A DNA stretch of 64,000 nt from Brenneria sp. hezel4-2-4 (GCF_013155275.1 NZ_JABJXS010000015.1:21309-85308), one strand, 5' to 3'. Shown: positions 20,488 to 31,078, numbered from the stretch's first letter. The notes: generated by a model not told the origin, from the sequence alone. A program made the numbers and translations.

Positions 20488-21339
20488 ATGTCAGCTTCTT
20501 CTTCTGAATTATTTGTTACTGCCGCCTGGCTTGCCGGGCATCTTGACGATAGCGATATCATCCTGCTTGACGCCCGCATGTTGCCGCCGGGAGAGACGAC
20601 CCGCGATATCCACGCCGAATACCGTGCCGAACATTTACCCGGCGCGGTATTTTTTGATATTGAAACCTTGTCAGACCGGCACACGCCGCTGCCGCACATG
20701 ATGCCCGACGGCGACGATTTTTCTCACGCGATGGGCACGCTCGGCGTCAGCGATCGGCGGCATCTTGTCATCTATGACGAAGGCAATCTGTTCTCCGCCC
20801 CGCGCGCCTGGTGGATGCTGCATACGTTCGGCGCGGCGCGGATTTCGATTCTGGCCGGCGGATTAGCGGGCTGGAAACAGCAAAACCTGCCGCTGGAGCA
20901 GGGAAATGTTCAACGCCCCGCCCAGTCTTTTCATGCCCGGCTTAACGCCTCGGTCATTCGCCAGCGTGACGAAGTGCTGGCGATCGGCCGGGATAAATCG
21001 GCACAAATTGTCGATGCCCGCCCCGCCGCCCGTTTTAAAGGGGAAGTGGATGAACCACGTCCGGGGCTGCACCGCGGTCATATTCCGGGCAGCCTGAACG
21101 TTCCCTGGACCGAGCTGGTCGCCAATGGCGTGCTGAAGCCCAACGCTGAACTGGCGACCATCTTGCACAAGTACGGCGTGGATTTCAGCCGGCCGGTGGT
21201 CGCCAGTTGCGGTTCAGGCGTAACCGCCGCGGTGGTGGTGCTGGCGCTGACGGTGCTTAATGTCCGGAATGTCGCCTTATACGATGGCTCATGGAGCGAC
21301 TGGGGAAGCCGCGATGATGTCCCTATCGCGCTGGATTGA
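20488..21339 (+). CDS. sseA: 3-mercaptopyruvate sulfurtransferase
   Basis: Two-domain rhodanese-fold enzyme that moves sulfur from 3-mercaptopyruvate to a thiol or cyanide. The 283-residue protein has an inactive N-terminal rhodanese domain (DARMLPPG to GLAGWKQ). The catalytic C-terminal domain has the active-site loop CGSGVTA, which is diagnostic for mercaptopyruvate rather than thiosulfate specificity, and VDEPRPGLHRGHIPG. The ATG at 20488 is chosen over an in-frame GTG 12 bases upstream by alignment with the E. coli start. It is embedded between the PTS operon and the RpiR regulator, though its function is unrelated to sugar uptake. Confidence 0.95.
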   Translation: MSASSSELFVTAAWLAGHLDDSDIILLDARMLPPGETTRDIHAEYRAEHLPGAVFFDIETLSDRHTPLPHMMPDGDDFSHAMGTLGVSDRRHLVIYDEGNLFSAPRAWWMLHTFGAARISILAGGLAGWKQQNLPLEQGNVQRPAQSFHARLNASVIRQRDEVLAIGRDKSAQIVDARPAARFKGEVDEPRPGLHRGHIPGSLNVPWTELVANGVLKPNAELATILHKYGVDFSRPVVASCGSGVTAAVVVLALTVLNVRNVALYDGSWSDWGSRDDVPIALD

Positions 21340-21374
21340 TTTCCCGGCTGCCGTGAAGGTTTCAGGAGCAACAC

Positions 21375-22163
21375 ATGGATAATCGGCTGGCATCGTTGAT
21401 GCAGCACGGTCAGGACTTAACCCGCGCCGAATATCGCGTGCTGGCCTTTATCGCCGAACACGCCTCGATGGTGGGTAAAATAACGGTGCGTGAACTGGCG
21501 CAGAAAACCTACGTTTCCACCGCGACGATCATGCGTCTGTGCCGGAAAATAGGCTTTAGCGGGTACAGTGAATTTATCTACCACTGCAAACAGCTACTGA
21601 CGGACAATCCTCGCTTATCGCCGGCGGCCGCGCCTTTGCCGGCCGATGGTCATATTCCCGCTGCATTTCAGCATTTTATCGACAATTATCAGCGATCTTT
21701 TTCCTATATAACCACCGAGGATATGGCCGCGTTCAGCCGAATACTGCGTCAGGAAAGTCACTTTTTCCTCTACGGCGCCGGATTTTCTCATCTGTTCGCC
21801 GAGTATCTGGCAAAAAAGCTTCAGGTGCTGGGCAAAGATGCGTTCTCGTCCGGGCTGGGAGACAGCAGGGGGATTTTTCTCAACAATGCGCCAAAATATC
21901 AGGTATTTATTGCCATATCGCGTAGCGGTGAGACGGAGCAGGTACTGGATAAAGCGCGTATCGCCAGGACGATTGGGATGCAGGTGATCGCTTTTACCCG
22001 CGCATCCTTGAATTCGCTGGGGGAACTCGCCGATTTGCATTTTAAACTGTATGACGATGCGGTTCACTATGCGGCGGAAGCGGGCGAGATCAGCTCGTTC
22101 GAATCCAATCTGGTGATGCTGATCGATCTGCTGTTATTGCAGGCCACAACGGCGGATAATTAA
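21375..22163 (+). CDS. RpiR-type transcriptional regulator
   Basis: The 262-residue protein has an N-terminal RpiR helix-turn-helix domain at about 1-80 (ITVRELAQKTYVSTATIMRLCRKIGFSGYSEF). A C-terminal SIS sugar-phosphate-binding domain lies at about 110-260 (FFLYGAGFSHLFAEYLAKKL, AISRSGETEQVLDKA). Such proteins sense phosphosugars and control nearby catabolic genes. It most likely governs the aglAB-like operon, from which it is separated only by sseA, on the same strand. Whether it represses or activates cannot be told. Confidence 0.88.
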   Translation: MDNRLASLMQHGQDLTRAEYRVLAFIAEHASMVGKITVRELAQKTYVSTATIMRLCRKIGFSGYSEFIYHCKQLLTDNPRLSPAAAPLPADGHIPAAFQHFIDNYQRSFSYITTEDMAAFSRILRQESHFFLYGAGFSHLFAEYLAKKLQVLGKDAFSSGLGDSRGIFLNNAPKYQVFIAISRSGETEQVLDKARIARTIGMQVIAFTRASLNSLGELADLHFKLYDDAVHYAAEAGEISSFESNLVMLIDLLLLQATTADN

Positions 22164-22200
22164 CCGCCGTTGCGCCGCCAGAAAGAGGCTTATTTCGGCG

Positions 22201-22998
22201 TCAGGCGCGCCCCGTGCTTTTGAAGTCGCGCAGGAAGCTGCCCCATTTACGCTCATAGAACGGCGTGGTGTGTTTTATCAGATAGTGACTGACGCCCGGC
22301 TCCCCCTCTTTCACCAGACATAAATCGACAGGCCGATCATCCGGCGCCGTATCGCTGGCGACGCTGCCCGCGGCATGAATGAGTTCGTCCACCTCATCCG
22401 TATCGACGTCCAGACCGATTATCAGATGCGGCTCCTGCTCGCCGGCCTCGTGGATCTGGGCCACAAACGCCCGACGGACATGGCGGTATTTGCTAAACAA
22501 CTGCGTCAGCGAATCAATCATCTGCACCGGCTTGTCGGCAGGCTGACTGAGCAGTACCTCGGTATCTTCTTCCACCACCCGCCGCTGCACGAATCCGTGG
22601 CCTTCGCCGGAGAGCATATGCTCCACTTCCTGCGGCAGAAACTCTTTGCCGTAAGGCAGTTTGGGATTGAGAAACAGCGTGGCGCCGAGCGTAAGCTCAA
22701 ACAGCGAACGCGCCGGTAAAGCCAGGAATGACTGCTCTTCAGTGATAGCTTGCTGAAGCGCGTCCAGTGAAGAGAAAAAAGGAATGACGGAAACGCCATC
22801 GGCCTTTTCCCAATGCTGGATCTGCACGTTGCTGCCGGCATGCAGGGTTTTCTCCCCCGGCGCGTCGCTTTCATCGCTGTTGCCTAGCACAAACACCGTC
22901 GCGTCCAGCAGTTGGCTGAAAAATTCAGGCCGATGCGCCGGCTCGGTCGCCGCCAGTATCAGCACCTCTTCCAGTTTGTTTTGTGGCGAAAAATCCAT
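22201..22998 (-). CDS. sseB: SseB family protein (enhanced serine sensitivity)
   Basis: Conserved enterobacterial cytosolic protein named for the serine-sensitivity phenotype in E. coli; the biochemical role is unknown. The 265-residue product shows the SseB N-terminal domain (NKLEEVLILAATEPAHRPEFFSQLLDATVFVLG, shown in part) and a C-terminal SseB domain (LFSKYRHVRRAFVAQ, KWGSFLRDF). The ATG at 22998 follows TGAGGAACG and is preferred over an in-frame TTG 12 bases upstream. It lies beside pepB as in E. coli. Confidence 0.93.
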   Translation of the reverse strand: MDFSPQNKLEEVLILAATEPAHRPEFFSQLLDATVFVLGNSDESDAPGEKTLHAGSNVQIQHWEKADGVSVIPFFSSLDALQQAITEEQSFLALPARSLFELTLGATLFLNPKLPYGKEFLPQEVEHMLSGEGHGFVQRRVVEEDTEVLLSQPADKPVQMIDSLTQLFSKYRHVRRAFVAQIHEAGEQEPHLIIGLDVDTDEVDELIHAAGSVASDTAPDDRPVDLCLVKEGEPGVSHYLIKHTTPFYERKWGSFLRDFKSTGRA

Positions 22999-23023
22999 AA
23001 CGTTCCTCAACCCGCACTGCGTT

Positions 23024-23048
23024 AAAAACCGGGCAATTGACCCGGTTT
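23024..23048 (-). terminator. Intrinsic terminator after the isc-pepB operon
   Basis: On the minus strand an 8-bp stem AAACCGGG / CCCGGTTT with a 7-nt loop is followed by TTTTTAAC. It lies between the pepB stop and the sseB start and should end transcripts coming from iscR through pepB. Confidence 0.8.
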
Positions 23049-23093
23049 CATCTATCCTACGTTGACATGATAATAGCGCTGACCGGCCCTTGA

Positions 23094-24389
23094 CTAGCCG
23101 GCCTTGCTAAGCAGTAAATTCGCCAGCGTTCGCACCCCCAACCCGGTGGCGCCCGTCGACCATTGCTCCACCGCCCCTTTACGGTAGGTGGCCGAGCAGT
23201 CAATGTGCAGCCAGCCCTGCTGATAGCGCTTCACAAAGTGAGACAGAAACGCGGCGGCCGTGCTGGCGCCCGCGCCGTATGCCGCACCGGCGATGTTATT
23301 CAGATCCGCAAAACCGGACGGCAACTGGCTGCGGTGGAATTCTTCCAGCGGCAAACGCCAGAACGGTTCGCCTTCCTGTTGGGCGCTTTGCTGTAAAGCC
23401 GCCGCCAGTTGATCATCAAAGCTGAACAAGGCGTGATAGTCGTTACCCAGCGCCGTTTTCGCCGCGCCGGTCAATGTCGCGCAATCGATAATCCATTGCG
23501 GATTCTGCTCTGAGGCATCAATCAAGCCATCGGCCAGCACCAGACGCCCTTCCGCATCGGTATTCATCACTTCAACGCTCTTGCCATTGCGATAACGGAT
23601 AATATCACCCAGCTTGAACGCATTGCCGCTGACCATATTGTCGGCGCAGCACAGATACATTTTAACCCGCTGTTGCAGCCCGCGGGCCACCGCCAGCGCC
23701 AGCGCGCCGGTCACCGTGGCCGCACCGCCCATATCCGACTTCATGGAATCCATAAAGCCGCTGGGCTTCAGGCTGTAACCGCCGGTATCAAAGGTAATTC
23801 CTTTACCGACCAGACAGGCGAACACCGGCGCATCCGGGTTGCCCGTCGGATTGTAGTCCAACGCCAGCAGTACCGGCGCGCGCTCGGAGCCGCGGCCGAC
23901 GGTATGAATACCGGCGTAGTTCTGCTTGCGCAGATCGTCGCCTTTGGTGATCCGATAGCTGATGGCATCGCCGGCGACGTCGCACAGCAGGTCGATGGCC
24001 CGGGTGGCCAGTTGTTCCGGCCCCAGATCGTCAGCCGGAAGGTTGATGGTATCGCGTACCCAGTCAACGATCTTCAGGCGGTCGTCCAGCTCTTTTCTGT
24101 CCGCCTCATTCAGTTCAGACCAGTCAACCGTGCGTTGCCCTTTTGGCCCGCGGAATCCCTGCCAGAATGCCCAGTTGCTTTCCAGATCCCAGCCGTCGCC
24201 GGCCAGCTTGACCTGTTTGATACCCTGCCCGTCGATTTTGCGGGCGGCGCGTTGGATGGTCGCCAACCGGGCGTTGCCATTCAGATGAATGGTCATCCCG
24301 CGATCGTTCACGCTTAACGGCGCCTTCTCTCCCCAGCGCGCATCAGCGGGTTGATCGGAGAGTGAAATCAGCATAGCTTCGCTTGTCAT
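23094..24389 (-). CDS. pepB: Aminopeptidase B (M17 leucyl aminopeptidase family)
   Basis: Cytosolic two-metal aminopeptidase with broad N-terminal specificity. The 431-residue protein (E. coli 427) has the M17 catalytic segments [17 protein letters not shown] and [13 protein letters not shown]. The signature [14 protein letters not shown] supplies metal ligands. It lies downstream of iscX in the same direction as in E. coli and is followed by a good intrinsic terminator. Confidence 0.97.
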   Translation of the reverse strand: MTSEAMLISLSDQPADARWGEKAPLSVNDRGMTIHLNGNARLATIQRAARKIDGQGIKQVKLAGDGWDLESNWAFWQGFRGPKGQRTVDWSELNEADRKELDDRLKIVDWVRDTINLPADDLGPEQLATRAIDLLCDVAGDAISYRITKGDDLRKQNYAGIHTVGRGSERAPVLLALDYNPTGNPDAPVFACLVGKGITFDTGGYSLKPSGFMDSMKSDMGGAATVTGALALAVARGLQQRVKMYLCCADNMVSGNAFKLGDIIRYRNGKSVEVMNTDAEGRLVLADGLIDASEQNPQWIIDCATLTGAAKTALGNDYHALFSFDDQLAAALQQSAQQEGEPFWRLPLEEFHRSQLPSGFADLNNIAGAAYGAGASTAAAFLSHFVKRYQQGWLHIDCSATYRKGAVEQWSTGATGLGVRTLANLLLSKAG

Positions 24390-24468
24390 AATTCTGCTCC
24401 AGATTGTTCTTTATACCCGTCATCGCACGAAAATAAGCGGGCCGCCGTAAGGCAGCCCGTGACGTCAA

Positions 24469-24669
24469 CTATTCCGCTTCATCCAACCAGACCAGCAGGA
24501 TCGCTTCCAGAATTTTCTCGCTGGAAGCATCGGGAAGATCGTCAAACTCTTCCAGATCGCAGATCCATTGGTGCATATCCGTAAAACGAACGGTTTTTGG
24601 ATCGATATCGGGAAATTGGTCATAAAGCGCCTCGCCAATGGCGCGGCTGTCGGTCCATTTTAATCCCAT
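24469..24669 (-). CDS. iscX: Fe-S cluster assembly protein IscX
   Basis: Small acidic protein (66 residues, same as E. coli) that binds IscS and iron and tunes Fe-S cluster assembly. It opens [20 protein letters not shown] and contains [17 protein letters not shown], nearly identical to the E. coli protein. The ATG at 24669 follows CAGGAG; an in-frame GTG two codons upstream is unlikely. It sits between fdx and pepB, the terminal part of the isc operon. Confidence 0.96.
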   Translation of the reverse strand: MGLKWTDSRAIGEALYDQFPDIDPKTVRFTDMHQWICDLEEFDDLPDASSEKILEAILLVWLDEAE

Positions 24670-24680
24670 AGCCACTCCTG

Positions 24681-25016
24681 TCAGTGTTCACGAGCATGAT
24701 TAATCGTGTAACGCGGGATTTCAACCACCAAATCCTCATCCGCAACGCACGCCTGGCATCCTAACCGGCTTTCCGGTTCCAGCCCCCAGGCTTTATCCAG
24801 CATGTCATCTTCGTCTTCCGTACTTTCGGCCAGAGAATCGAACCCTTCGCGGACGATGCAATGACAGGTCGTACAGGCACAGGATTTCTCGCAGGCATGC
24901 TCAATTTCAATCCCGTTGCGCAGCGCCACATTCAGAATGCTTTCTCCACGCTCTGCTTCCAAAACCGCCCCATCAGGACACAGATCCTGATGCGGCAGAA
25001 AGACAATCTTAGGCAT
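24681..25016 (-). CDS. fdx: [2Fe-2S] ferredoxin of the ISC system
   Basis: Adrenodoxin-type ferredoxin donating electrons during Fe-S cluster assembly. At 111 residues it equals E. coli Fdx. The cluster ligands are Cys42, Cys48 and Cys51 in [10 protein letters not shown] plus Cys87 near RLGCQACV. It opens [16 protein letters not shown]. It starts two bases after the hscA stop. Confidence 0.98.
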   Translation of the reverse strand: MPKIVFLPHQDLCPDGAVLEAERGESILNVALRNGIEIEHACEKSCACTTCHCIVREGFDSLAESTEDEDDMLDKAWGLEPESRLGCQACVADEDLVVEIPRYTINHAREH

Positions 25017-25018
25017 AT

Positions 25019-26869
25019 TTACACCTCGTCCACAGAATGGCCCGCCAACGCACGACGAATAGACGCATCCATTCGACGGGCCGCAAACCCCTGGGTTTGT
25101 TGATCTAATTTTTTTATCGCGGCGTCAATCGCCGGCGCATCCGTTCCCGACATCGCCTGCTGCAAATGTTCGACGGCCTCGGCAATGGCGGCTTGCTCAT
25201 CGCTGGTCAGCAAATCGGCATCGGAAGCCAGCGCGCCGTGTAAGCTCTCCAGTACCCGGGCGGCATCGACTTGCTGTTCCGCCAGCATACGGGCGCCCAC
25301 GTCGCCCTGCGCGTTAAGCATAGAATCTTTAATCATGGCGGCGATTTCAGTATCACTCAGTCCGTAAGACGGCTTGACCTGAATAGAGGCTTCGACCCCG
25401 GTCGATTTCTCCATCGCCGTTACGCTCAGCAGACCATCGGCATCAACCTGAAAGGTGACGCGAATGTGCGCGCCGCCGGCGGGCAACGGCGGCAAACCGC
25501 GTAACGTGAAGCGGCCCAGCGAACGGCAGTCCGGCACCAGTTCGCGCTCCCCCTGCAAAACATGGATCATCATGCCGCTCTGACCGTCTTTGAATGTGGT
25601 GAACTCCTGCGCTCTGGCTACCGGAATGGTGGTGTTGCGCGGGATGATTTTCTCCACCAGCCCGCCCATGGTTTCCAGCCCCAGGGAAAGCGGAATCACA
25701 TCCAGCAGCAGCATTTCGCTGTCCGGCTTATTGCCGACCAGAATGTCCGCCTGGATCGCGGCGCCGATCGCCACCACTTTATCAGGATCGATGGAGGTCA
25801 GCGGCGTGCGGCCAAAGAACGCGCCCACCTGCTCGCGCACCAGCGGTACGCGGGTGGAACCGCCGACCATCACCACTTCCCGCACCTCATCCGGCGTCAC
25901 GTCCGCATCTTTCAGCGTGCGTCGACATGCCAGCAGCGTACGCTTGACCAGTGAGGCGATTAGCGTATTGAACCGGGCGCGGGATAGCTCACCTCGCCAG
26001 CCGGCAACCTCGACATTAACCGATTCCGCCATGCTTAACGCTATCTTGGCCTGTATCGCCGCTTCCCGTAAGGCATGCTGCAAATGGTGATCGTCTCTGG
26101 CGGTAATACCCGCCTGCTCGCGCAGCCATTCCACCAGCAGATTATCGAAATCATCGCCGCCTAACGCAGAGTCGCCCCCTGTCGCCAGCACTTCAAATAC
26201 GCCGCGGCTCAGGCGCAGGATAGAAATATCGAACGTGCCGCCGCCCAAGTCGTAAACGGCGATGACGCCTTCTTTAGCGGCATCCAGACCATAGGCGATC
26301 GCCGCGGCGGTCGGTTCATTCAGCAGCCGTAGTACGTGCAGACCGGCTAAACGGGCGGCGTCTTTGGTGCCCTGACGCTGCGCATCGTCGAAATAGGCCG
26401 GAACGGTGATCACCGCGCCATCCGGCATAGCGCCCAATGCTTCCTGCGCCCGCTGCGCCAGCGCCGACAAAATATCCGCCGACACCTGCACCGGATTGCG
26501 GTTGCCGGCCGGCGTTTGAATTAACGGCAGGCCGTTATCGCTGACCTGATATTGATAGGGTAAATGCGGATAGCGCTGCCGGACGTCAGCCAGAGAACGC
26601 CCCATCATCCGTTTTACCGAACTGATGGTGTTGACAGGATCGCCGGCCGCTTTTTCACGGGCTTGCCATCCTACCTCATGCCCAGCGGCATGATAGTGGA
26701 CAACGGACGGCAGCAGATCGCGGCCTTCGCCGTCCGTCAGAGTTTGCGCCTCGCCGCTGCGCACGGTGGCAACCAGAGAATGCGTGGTGCCTAAATCAAT
26801 GCCGACAGCCAGACGCCGCTGATGCGGCGCCGCGCTGAGGCCCGGCTCGCTAATTTGTAATAAGGCCAT
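25019..26869 (-). CDS. hscA: Hsp70-type chaperone HscA
   Basis: Specialised DnaK paralogue that, with HscB, releases Fe-S clusters from the scaffold IscU. The 616-residue protein (same length as E. coli) has the actin-like ATPase domain ([38 protein letters not shown]). The substrate-binding domain and helical lid follow. It lies between hscB and fdx. Confidence 0.98.
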   Translation of the reverse strand: MALLQISEPGLSAAPHQRRLAVGIDLGTTHSLVATVRSGEAQTLTDGEGRDLLPSVVHYHAAGHEVGWQAREKAAGDPVNTISSVKRMMGRSLADVRQRYPHLPYQYQVSDNGLPLIQTPAGNRNPVQVSADILSALAQRAQEALGAMPDGAVITVPAYFDDAQRQGTKDAARLAGLHVLRLLNEPTAAAIAYGLDAAKEGVIAVYDLGGGTFDISILRLSRGVFEVLATGGDSALGGDDFDNLLVEWLREQAGITARDDHHLQHALREAAIQAKIALSMAESVNVEVAGWRGELSRARFNTLIASLVKRTLLACRRTLKDADVTPDEVREVVMVGGSTRVPLVREQVGAFFGRTPLTSIDPDKVVAIGAAIQADILVGNKPDSEMLLLDVIPLSLGLETMGGLVEKIIPRNTTIPVARAQEFTTFKDGQSGMMIHVLQGERELVPDCRSLGRFTLRGLPPLPAGGAHIRVTFQVDADGLLSVTAMEKSTGVEASIQVKPSYGLSDTEIAAMIKDSMLNAQGDVGARMLAEQQVDAARVLESLHGALASDADLLTSDEQAAIAEAVEHLQQAMSGTDAPAIDAAIKKLDQQTQGFAARRMDASIRRALAGHSVDEV

Positions 26870-26950
26870 ATTGAGCTTCCATCAATTGGCTGGCGGGAAG
26901 CACGATACGTTGTAATTTGACGCATCATCCATCTCCGCCGGATTAAAAAC

Positions 26951-27469
26951 TTATCTGTCCAGCAATTGTTCTTCGAGTTGTTCAACCTGCTGCCGGAGTT
27001 TGTCTAAAAAACGCAGTTTACGCACCGTGTCGGCGGCATCGGCCCAGCTTTCGCTCGCCAGCTCGCCGCGCATTTGCCCGCTGCGTATAACCAGCATGGC
27101 CTGCAACCGTTCAGCGAATTCAGCCAGCGCCGCTTCGGCGTCGGAACGGCGCTCAATGGCATCCAGTTCTTCACGCAGTTCAAGCTGTTCCATCAGAAAA
27201 GCGGTGTCGCGTAAGGTATGCTGCTCGTTGCTTAAATCAAAACCGTGCAAAGATAGCATATACTCCGCGCGTTTCAGCGGATGTTTCAACGTCTGATAGG
27301 CATTATTGATCGTCGCGGCCTGCTGCAATGCCAACAGGCGATCCCGTTCCGGGCTCGCCGCAAAACGATCGGGGTGAAACTGCCGTTGCAGTTCCTGAAA
27401 GCGGGAAACAAGCAGGCCGCCATCCACATCATAGCGAATCGGCAGCCCGAACAACGTAAAGTAATCCAT
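26951..27469 (-). CDS. hscB: J-domain co-chaperone HscB
   Basis: J-type co-chaperone that delivers IscU to HscA and stimulates its ATPase. The 172-residue protein opens [16 protein letters not shown] and has the J-domain HPD motif in [10 protein letters not shown] near residue 32. A C-terminal helical IscU-binding domain follows. It lies between iscA and hscA; the 81-base and 104-base gaps on either side contain no gene. Confidence 0.97.
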   Translation of the reverse strand: MDYFTLFGLPIRYDVDGGLLVSRFQELQRQFHPDRFAASPERDRLLALQQAATINNAYQTLKHPLKRAEYMLSLHGFDLSNEQHTLRDTAFLMEQLELREELDAIERRSDAEAALAEFAERLQAMLVIRSGQMRGELASESWADAADTVRKLRFLDKLRQQVEQLEEQLLDR

Positions 27470-27573
27470 AGCGTACTCTGGGGGTTGTGGGTAATCGCCG
27501 TCATTTGCCGCGGTTTCTGCCGATCAACGACCGGAAGAAACCGGGAAAGCGCGTTCAATACCCCGGGATGCGG

Positions 27574-27897
27574 TCAGACGTTAAAGCTCTCGCCGCAGCC
27601 GCACTCGCTTGAAACATTCGGGTTATTGAATTTGAAGCCTTCGTTCAGGCCTTCCTTGACGAAATCCAGTTCGGTGCCGTCCAGGTAGACCAGGCTTTTA
27701 CCATCGATAATGACCTTAACGCCTTTGTCTTCGAACACCACGTCATCAGCATTCACGTCATCAACAAATTCCAGCACATACGCCATACCGGAACAACCCG
27801 ATGTCCGCACGCCAAGGCGCAGGCCAAGACCTTTACCCCGGTTCGCCATAAAGGCATTAACACGTTGCGCAGCGCTGTCGCTCAGGGAAATCGACAT
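27574..27897 (-). CDS. iscA: A-type Fe-S carrier IscA
   Basis: A-type carrier that takes clusters or iron from IscU to apo-proteins. The 107-residue protein has the three conserved Cys: one in [14 protein letters not shown] and two in the C-terminal CGCGESFNV. Length equals E. coli. It lies between iscU and hscB. Confidence 0.98.
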   Translation of the reverse strand: MSISLSDSAAQRVNAFMANRGKGLGLRLGVRTSGCSGMAYVLEFVDDVNADDVVFEDKGVKVIIDGKSLVYLDGTELDFVKEGLNEGFKFNNPNVSSECGCGESFNV

Positions 27898-27922
27898 ATA
27901 ACAACCTCGGAATTTTTCTTAA

Positions 27923-28309
27923 CTACTTGGCTTCGCGTTTACTTTTGTAATCCGCGATAGCGGCCTTAATGGCATCTTCAGCCAGAATAGAGCAGTGAAT
28001 TTTTACCGGCGGCAGCTCGAGTTCTTCGGCAATCTGGGTGTTTTTAATCGCCTCCGCTTCGTTCAGCGATTTGCCTTTCACCCACTCGGTTACCAGTGAG
28101 CTGGAGGCAATGGCCGAGCCACAGCCATAGGTCTTGAAACGAGCGTCTTCAATGATACCCTCATCATTGACTTTGATCTGCAACTTCATCACATCGCCGC
28201 AGGCCGGCGCTCCCACCATGCCGCTGCCGATGCTGGGATCGGCATTATCAAACGATCCCACGTTGCGTGGATTTTCGTAGTGATCAATTACTTTTTCGCT
28301 GTAAGCCAT
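27923..28309 (-). CDS. iscU: Fe-S scaffold protein IscU
   Basis: Scaffold on which [2Fe-2S] clusters are built from IscS sulfur. The 128-residue protein has the three ligand Cys in PACGDVMK, TYGCGSA and KIHCSIL. The LPPVK motif recognised by HscA is also present. It follows iscS at a short gap. Confidence 0.98.
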   Translation of the reverse strand: MAYSEKVIDHYENPRNVGSFDNADPSIGSGMVGAPACGDVMKLQIKVNDEGIIEDARFKTYGCGSAIASSSLVTEWVKGKSLNEAEAIKNTQIAEELELPPVKIHCSILAEDAIKAAIADYKSKREAK

Positions 28310-28333
28310 AATCGTCGTTCCCCGTGCTGCGAA

Positions 28334-29548
28334 TTAATGATGAGCCCATTCGATGCTGCTGATATCCACGCCTTGTTTAAACATTTCCCACAGAGGGGAA
28401 AGATCGCGCAGACGGCCAATAGACTTGCGCACCAAATCAATGGTGTAGTCGATCTCTTCTTCCGTGGTGAAACGCCCCAGAGAGAAGCGGATCGAACTGT
28501 GCGCCAGCTCATCGTTCATCCCCAACGCGCGTAAAACGTAGGAGGGTTCCAGACTGGCGGAGGTACAGGCGGAACCGGACGATACGGCCAGATCCTTGAG
28601 CGCCATAATCAGCGACTCGCCTTCAACATAGTTGAAGCTGACGTTCAGGATGTTGGGCGCGCCCTGTTCAAGCTCACCATTCAGATAGACTTCTTCGATA
28701 TCCTTGATACCGTTCCACAGACGGTCGCGCAGCGCTCGCAGACGCGCCGCTTCGGCGACCATTTCCTCTTTGGCGATACGATACGCTTCGCCCATACCCA
28801 CGATCTGGTGCACAGGTAAAGTACCGGAACGCATTCCGCGTTCATGACCGCCGCCGTGCATCTGCGCTTCGATACGAATACGGGGTTTACGGCGTACATA
28901 CAGCGCACCGATGCCTTTCGGGCCATAAATTTTATGACCGGAGAAAGACATCAAATCCACTTTAAGCTGGCTCAGGTCGATGGGCAATTTGCCCACGCTC
29001 TGGGTGGCATCGACGTGGAACACAATCCCGCGGCTACGGCACATTTCGCCGATGGCCGCGATATCCTGCACCACACCGATTTCATTATTCACGTGCATGA
29101 TGGAAACCAGAATGGTGTCATCACGTAGGACGGCTTGCAGCGCGTTCAGATCGATAATACCGTTACGCTGCGGCGCCAGATAAGTGACCTCGAACCCTTC
29201 ACGCTCTAACTGACGGCAGGTGTCCAGCACGGCTTTATGTTCTGTTTTGCTGGTAATGATGTGTTTGCCTTTCTTCTGATAGAAGTTTGCAGCGCCTTTA
29301 ATCGCCAGGTTATCTGCTTCCGTCGCACCAGAGGTAAACACAATCTCACGGGGATCCGCACCCACTAATTCAGCAATTTGATTACGGGCGATATCGACAG
29401 CCTCTTCCGCCTGCCAGCCAAAGCGGTGGGAGCGGGAAGCCGGGTTGCCGAAAGTACCGTCCAGGGTCAAAAACTGCATCATTTTTTCAGCTACGCGCGG
29501 ATCAACCGGCGTGGTGGCTGAATAATCCAGATAAATCGGTAACTTCAT
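28334..29548 (-). CDS. iscS: Cysteine desulfurase IscS
   Basis: PLP enzyme removing sulfur from cysteine for Fe-S clusters, tRNA thiolation and other uses. The 404-residue protein (E. coli length) opens [19 protein letters not shown]. The PLP lysine is in [12 protein letters not shown] and the mobile catalytic Cys is in [14 protein letters not shown]. The C terminus SSIEWAHH is typical. It is the first enzyme gene after the regulator iscR. Confidence 0.99.
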   Translation of the reverse strand: MKLPIYLDYSATTPVDPRVAEKMMQFLTLDGTFGNPASRSHRFGWQAEEAVDIARNQIAELVGADPREIVFTSGATEADNLAIKGAANFYQKKGKHIITSKTEHKAVLDTCRQLEREGFEVTYLAPQRNGIIDLNALQAVLRDDTILVSIMHVNNEIGVVQDIAAIGEMCRSRGIVFHVDATQSVGKLPIDLSQLKVDLMSFSGHKIYGPKGIGALYVRRKPRIRIEAQMHGGGHERGMRSGTLPVHQIVGMGEAYRIAKEEMVAEAARLRALRDRLWNGIKDIEEVYLNGELEQGAPNILNVSFNYVEGESLIMALKDLAVSSGSACTSASLEPSYVLRALGMNDELAHSSIRFSLGRFTTEEEIDYTIDLVRKSIGRLRDLSPLWEMFKQGVDISSIEWAHH

Positions 29549-29594
29549 TGCTCATAAACTCCGTACATCACTTCAAAACGTGCAAATTGTTTTA

Positions 29595-29650
29595 TTTATA
29601 ATGGGCTATCCCTGCCCCTAGCCCTTCGGGCCAACGCGATGCGTTGTTAA
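29595..29650 (-). other. iscR-iscS intercistronic structured region
   Basis: Between the iscR stop and the iscS start the minus-strand RNA could form nested hairpins: GCCC-gaa-GGGC, GGGCT / AGCCC and AACGC / GCGTT. In E. coli a structured iscR 3' region protects the iscR message when the RyhB small RNA triggers decay of iscSUA. A similar role here is inferred from position only. Confidence 0.4.
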
Positions 29651-29661
29651 AATATGATTTT

Positions 29662-30156
29662 TCAGGCGCGTAAATTAACGTTGATCGTGTCTTGTATACG
29701 TCCGTTGGCGGTACGGCGCGTATCGGCTTCCTGACGATCCGCAACGTCCAATACTTCCTGGTTATTGACCAGTTCATCCAACGTTATATTGTTCAAAAAG
29801 TCGGTGATCCGATCGCTCAGATCGCGCCACAGGGTGTGCGTCAGACAGCGTTCGCCGCCCTGACAGCTTTCTCGCCCCTGGCAACGCGTCGCGTCCACCG
29901 ATTCGTCGACGGCGGATATCACCGCGCCCACGGCGATTTCATTGGCATGTTTACCCAGCAGATAACCGCCACCCGGGCCGCGGACACTGGCGACCAGTCC
30001 GTTTTTACGCAGGCGGGAAAACAGTTGCTCCAGATAGGAGAGCGAAATACCCTGACGCTCGGAGATATCGGCCAGCGGAACAGGGCCTTCTTTGGAATGC
30101 AGAGCCACATCGAGCATGGCGGTAACGGCATAGCGGCCTTTAGATGTCAGTCTCAT
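29662..30156 (-). CDS. iscR: Fe-S-sensing transcriptional regulator IscR
   Basis: Rrf2-family regulator that as a [2Fe-2S] protein represses the isc operon and in its apo form activates suf. From the ATG at 30156 the product has 164 residues, opening [19 protein letters not shown]. The helix-turn-helix region includes [19 protein letters not shown]. Cluster Cys lie in [14 protein letters not shown] (near 92, 98, 104). An in-frame upstream start would add 24 residues not found in the family. Two IscR boxes lie upstream. Confidence 0.98.
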   Translation of the reverse strand: MRLTSKGRYAVTAMLDVALHSKEGPVPLADISERQGISLSYLEQLFSRLRKNGLVASVRGPGGGYLLGKHANEIAVGAVISAVDESVDATRCQGRESCQGGERCLTHTLWRDLSDRITDFLNNITLDELVNNQEVLDVADRQEADTRRTANGRIQDTINVNLRA

Positions 30157-30226
30157 GATAGTGGTACCTGTAAATAAAACATGTATTATTGAAACATGTA
30201 TTGGCAAAACGTGGTTTGAGTCTGAC

Positions 30227-30276
30227 ATTCCCGAGTATTTTAGTCAACTATTTAACCCAGTAAACCACTCAAGTAT
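30227..30276 (-). promoter_or_regulatory. Two abutting type-1-like IscR boxes
   Basis: Read on the minus strand, 30251-30227 begins ATAGTTGACTAAAATACTCG. The full 25-mer matches the type-1 IscR pattern ATASYYGACTRWWWYAGTCRRSTAT with two mismatches. Immediately upstream, 30276-30252 begins ATACTTGAGTGGTTTACTGG, a weaker match. The tandem arrangement mirrors the autoregulated E. coli iscR promoter. The upstream box touches the trmJ stop codon. Confidence 0.75.
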
Positions 30277-31001
30277 TATTCAGGGTTATTTTTCTGAACC
30301 GAACTCAAGATTCCGCGCAGGATATTCAGCTCCTGACTCTCCGGCTGCGCCCGGGTAAACAGCCGACGCAGCTTATTCATCACCTGCCCTTGATGCGCCT
30401 GCCGAATAAAGCCGGTTTGCAGTAATGTCTGTTCAAGATGCTGATAGAAACGCTCCAGATCGTCCACCAGCGGGTAAGGCGTTTCGTCGTGCTCTTCCTT
30501 GCCGGCCTGCAAACGGTCCAGATGTGCGACGCGCACTTCATAAGCCAGGATCTGCACCGCCATCGCCAGGTTTAACGAGCTATATTCAGGATTGGCGGGA
30601 ATGGCGACATGATAATGGCATTTCTGCAACTCATCATTGGTTAATCCGACGCGTTCGCGGCCAAACACCAGGGCGACCGGCGCGTGTTCCGCTTCCCGGG
30701 CGCTCCGCGCTCCGCACTCCCGCGGCTCCAGCATCGGCCAGGGCAACGTACGCGAACGCGCGCTGGTGCCCACCACCAGACCACACCCCTCGAGCGCCTG
30801 ATCCAGCGTATCGACCAGGGTCGCGTTGCCAATGACATCACTGGCGCCGGCGGATAAGGCAATCGCCTGCGAATCGGGTTTTACCAGCGGATTAACCAGA
30901 TAAAGCTTACTCAAACCCATGGTTTTCATCGCTCTGGCAACCGATCCCATATTGCCGGTGTGGGATGTTTCAACCAAAACAATGCGAATATTGTGTAACA
31001 T
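30276..31001 (-). CDS. trmJ: tRNA (cytidine/uridine-2'-O-) methyltransferase TrmJ
   Basis: SPOUT-class enzyme methylating the 2'-O of nucleotide 32 in several tRNAs. The 241-residue protein shows the trefoil-knot segments: [25 protein letters not shown] at the N terminus (shown in family form) and [31 protein letters not shown] follows. It lies upstream of iscR and divergent from suhB, as in E. coli. Confidence 0.96.
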   Translation of the reverse strand: MLHNIRIVLVETSHTGNMGSVARAMKTMGLSKLYLVNPLVKPDSQAIALSAGASDVIGNATLVDTLDQALEGCGLVVGTSARSRTLPWPMLEPRECGARSAREAEHAPVALVFGRERVGLTNDELQKCHYHVAIPANPEYSSLNLAMAVQILAYEVRVAHLDRLQAGKEEHDETPYPLVDDLERFYQHLEQTLLQTGFIRQAHQGQVMNKLRRLFTRAQPESQELNILRGILSSVQKNNPE

Positions 31002-31048
31002 GCGGACTCTGTAATGCGAGGAGGAAAGCGGAATATTCTAACACAAAC

Positions 31049-31078
31049 TTAGATATTTTCCTTTTCCCCTGCTATAAT
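31049..31078 (+). promoter_or_regulatory. suhB promoter
   Basis: A perfect -10 TATAAT at 31073-31078 is preceded by TGC, close to an extended -10. A weak -35 candidate TTAGAT lies 18 bases upstream. It sits 43 bases before the suhB ATG. Confidence 0.6.
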
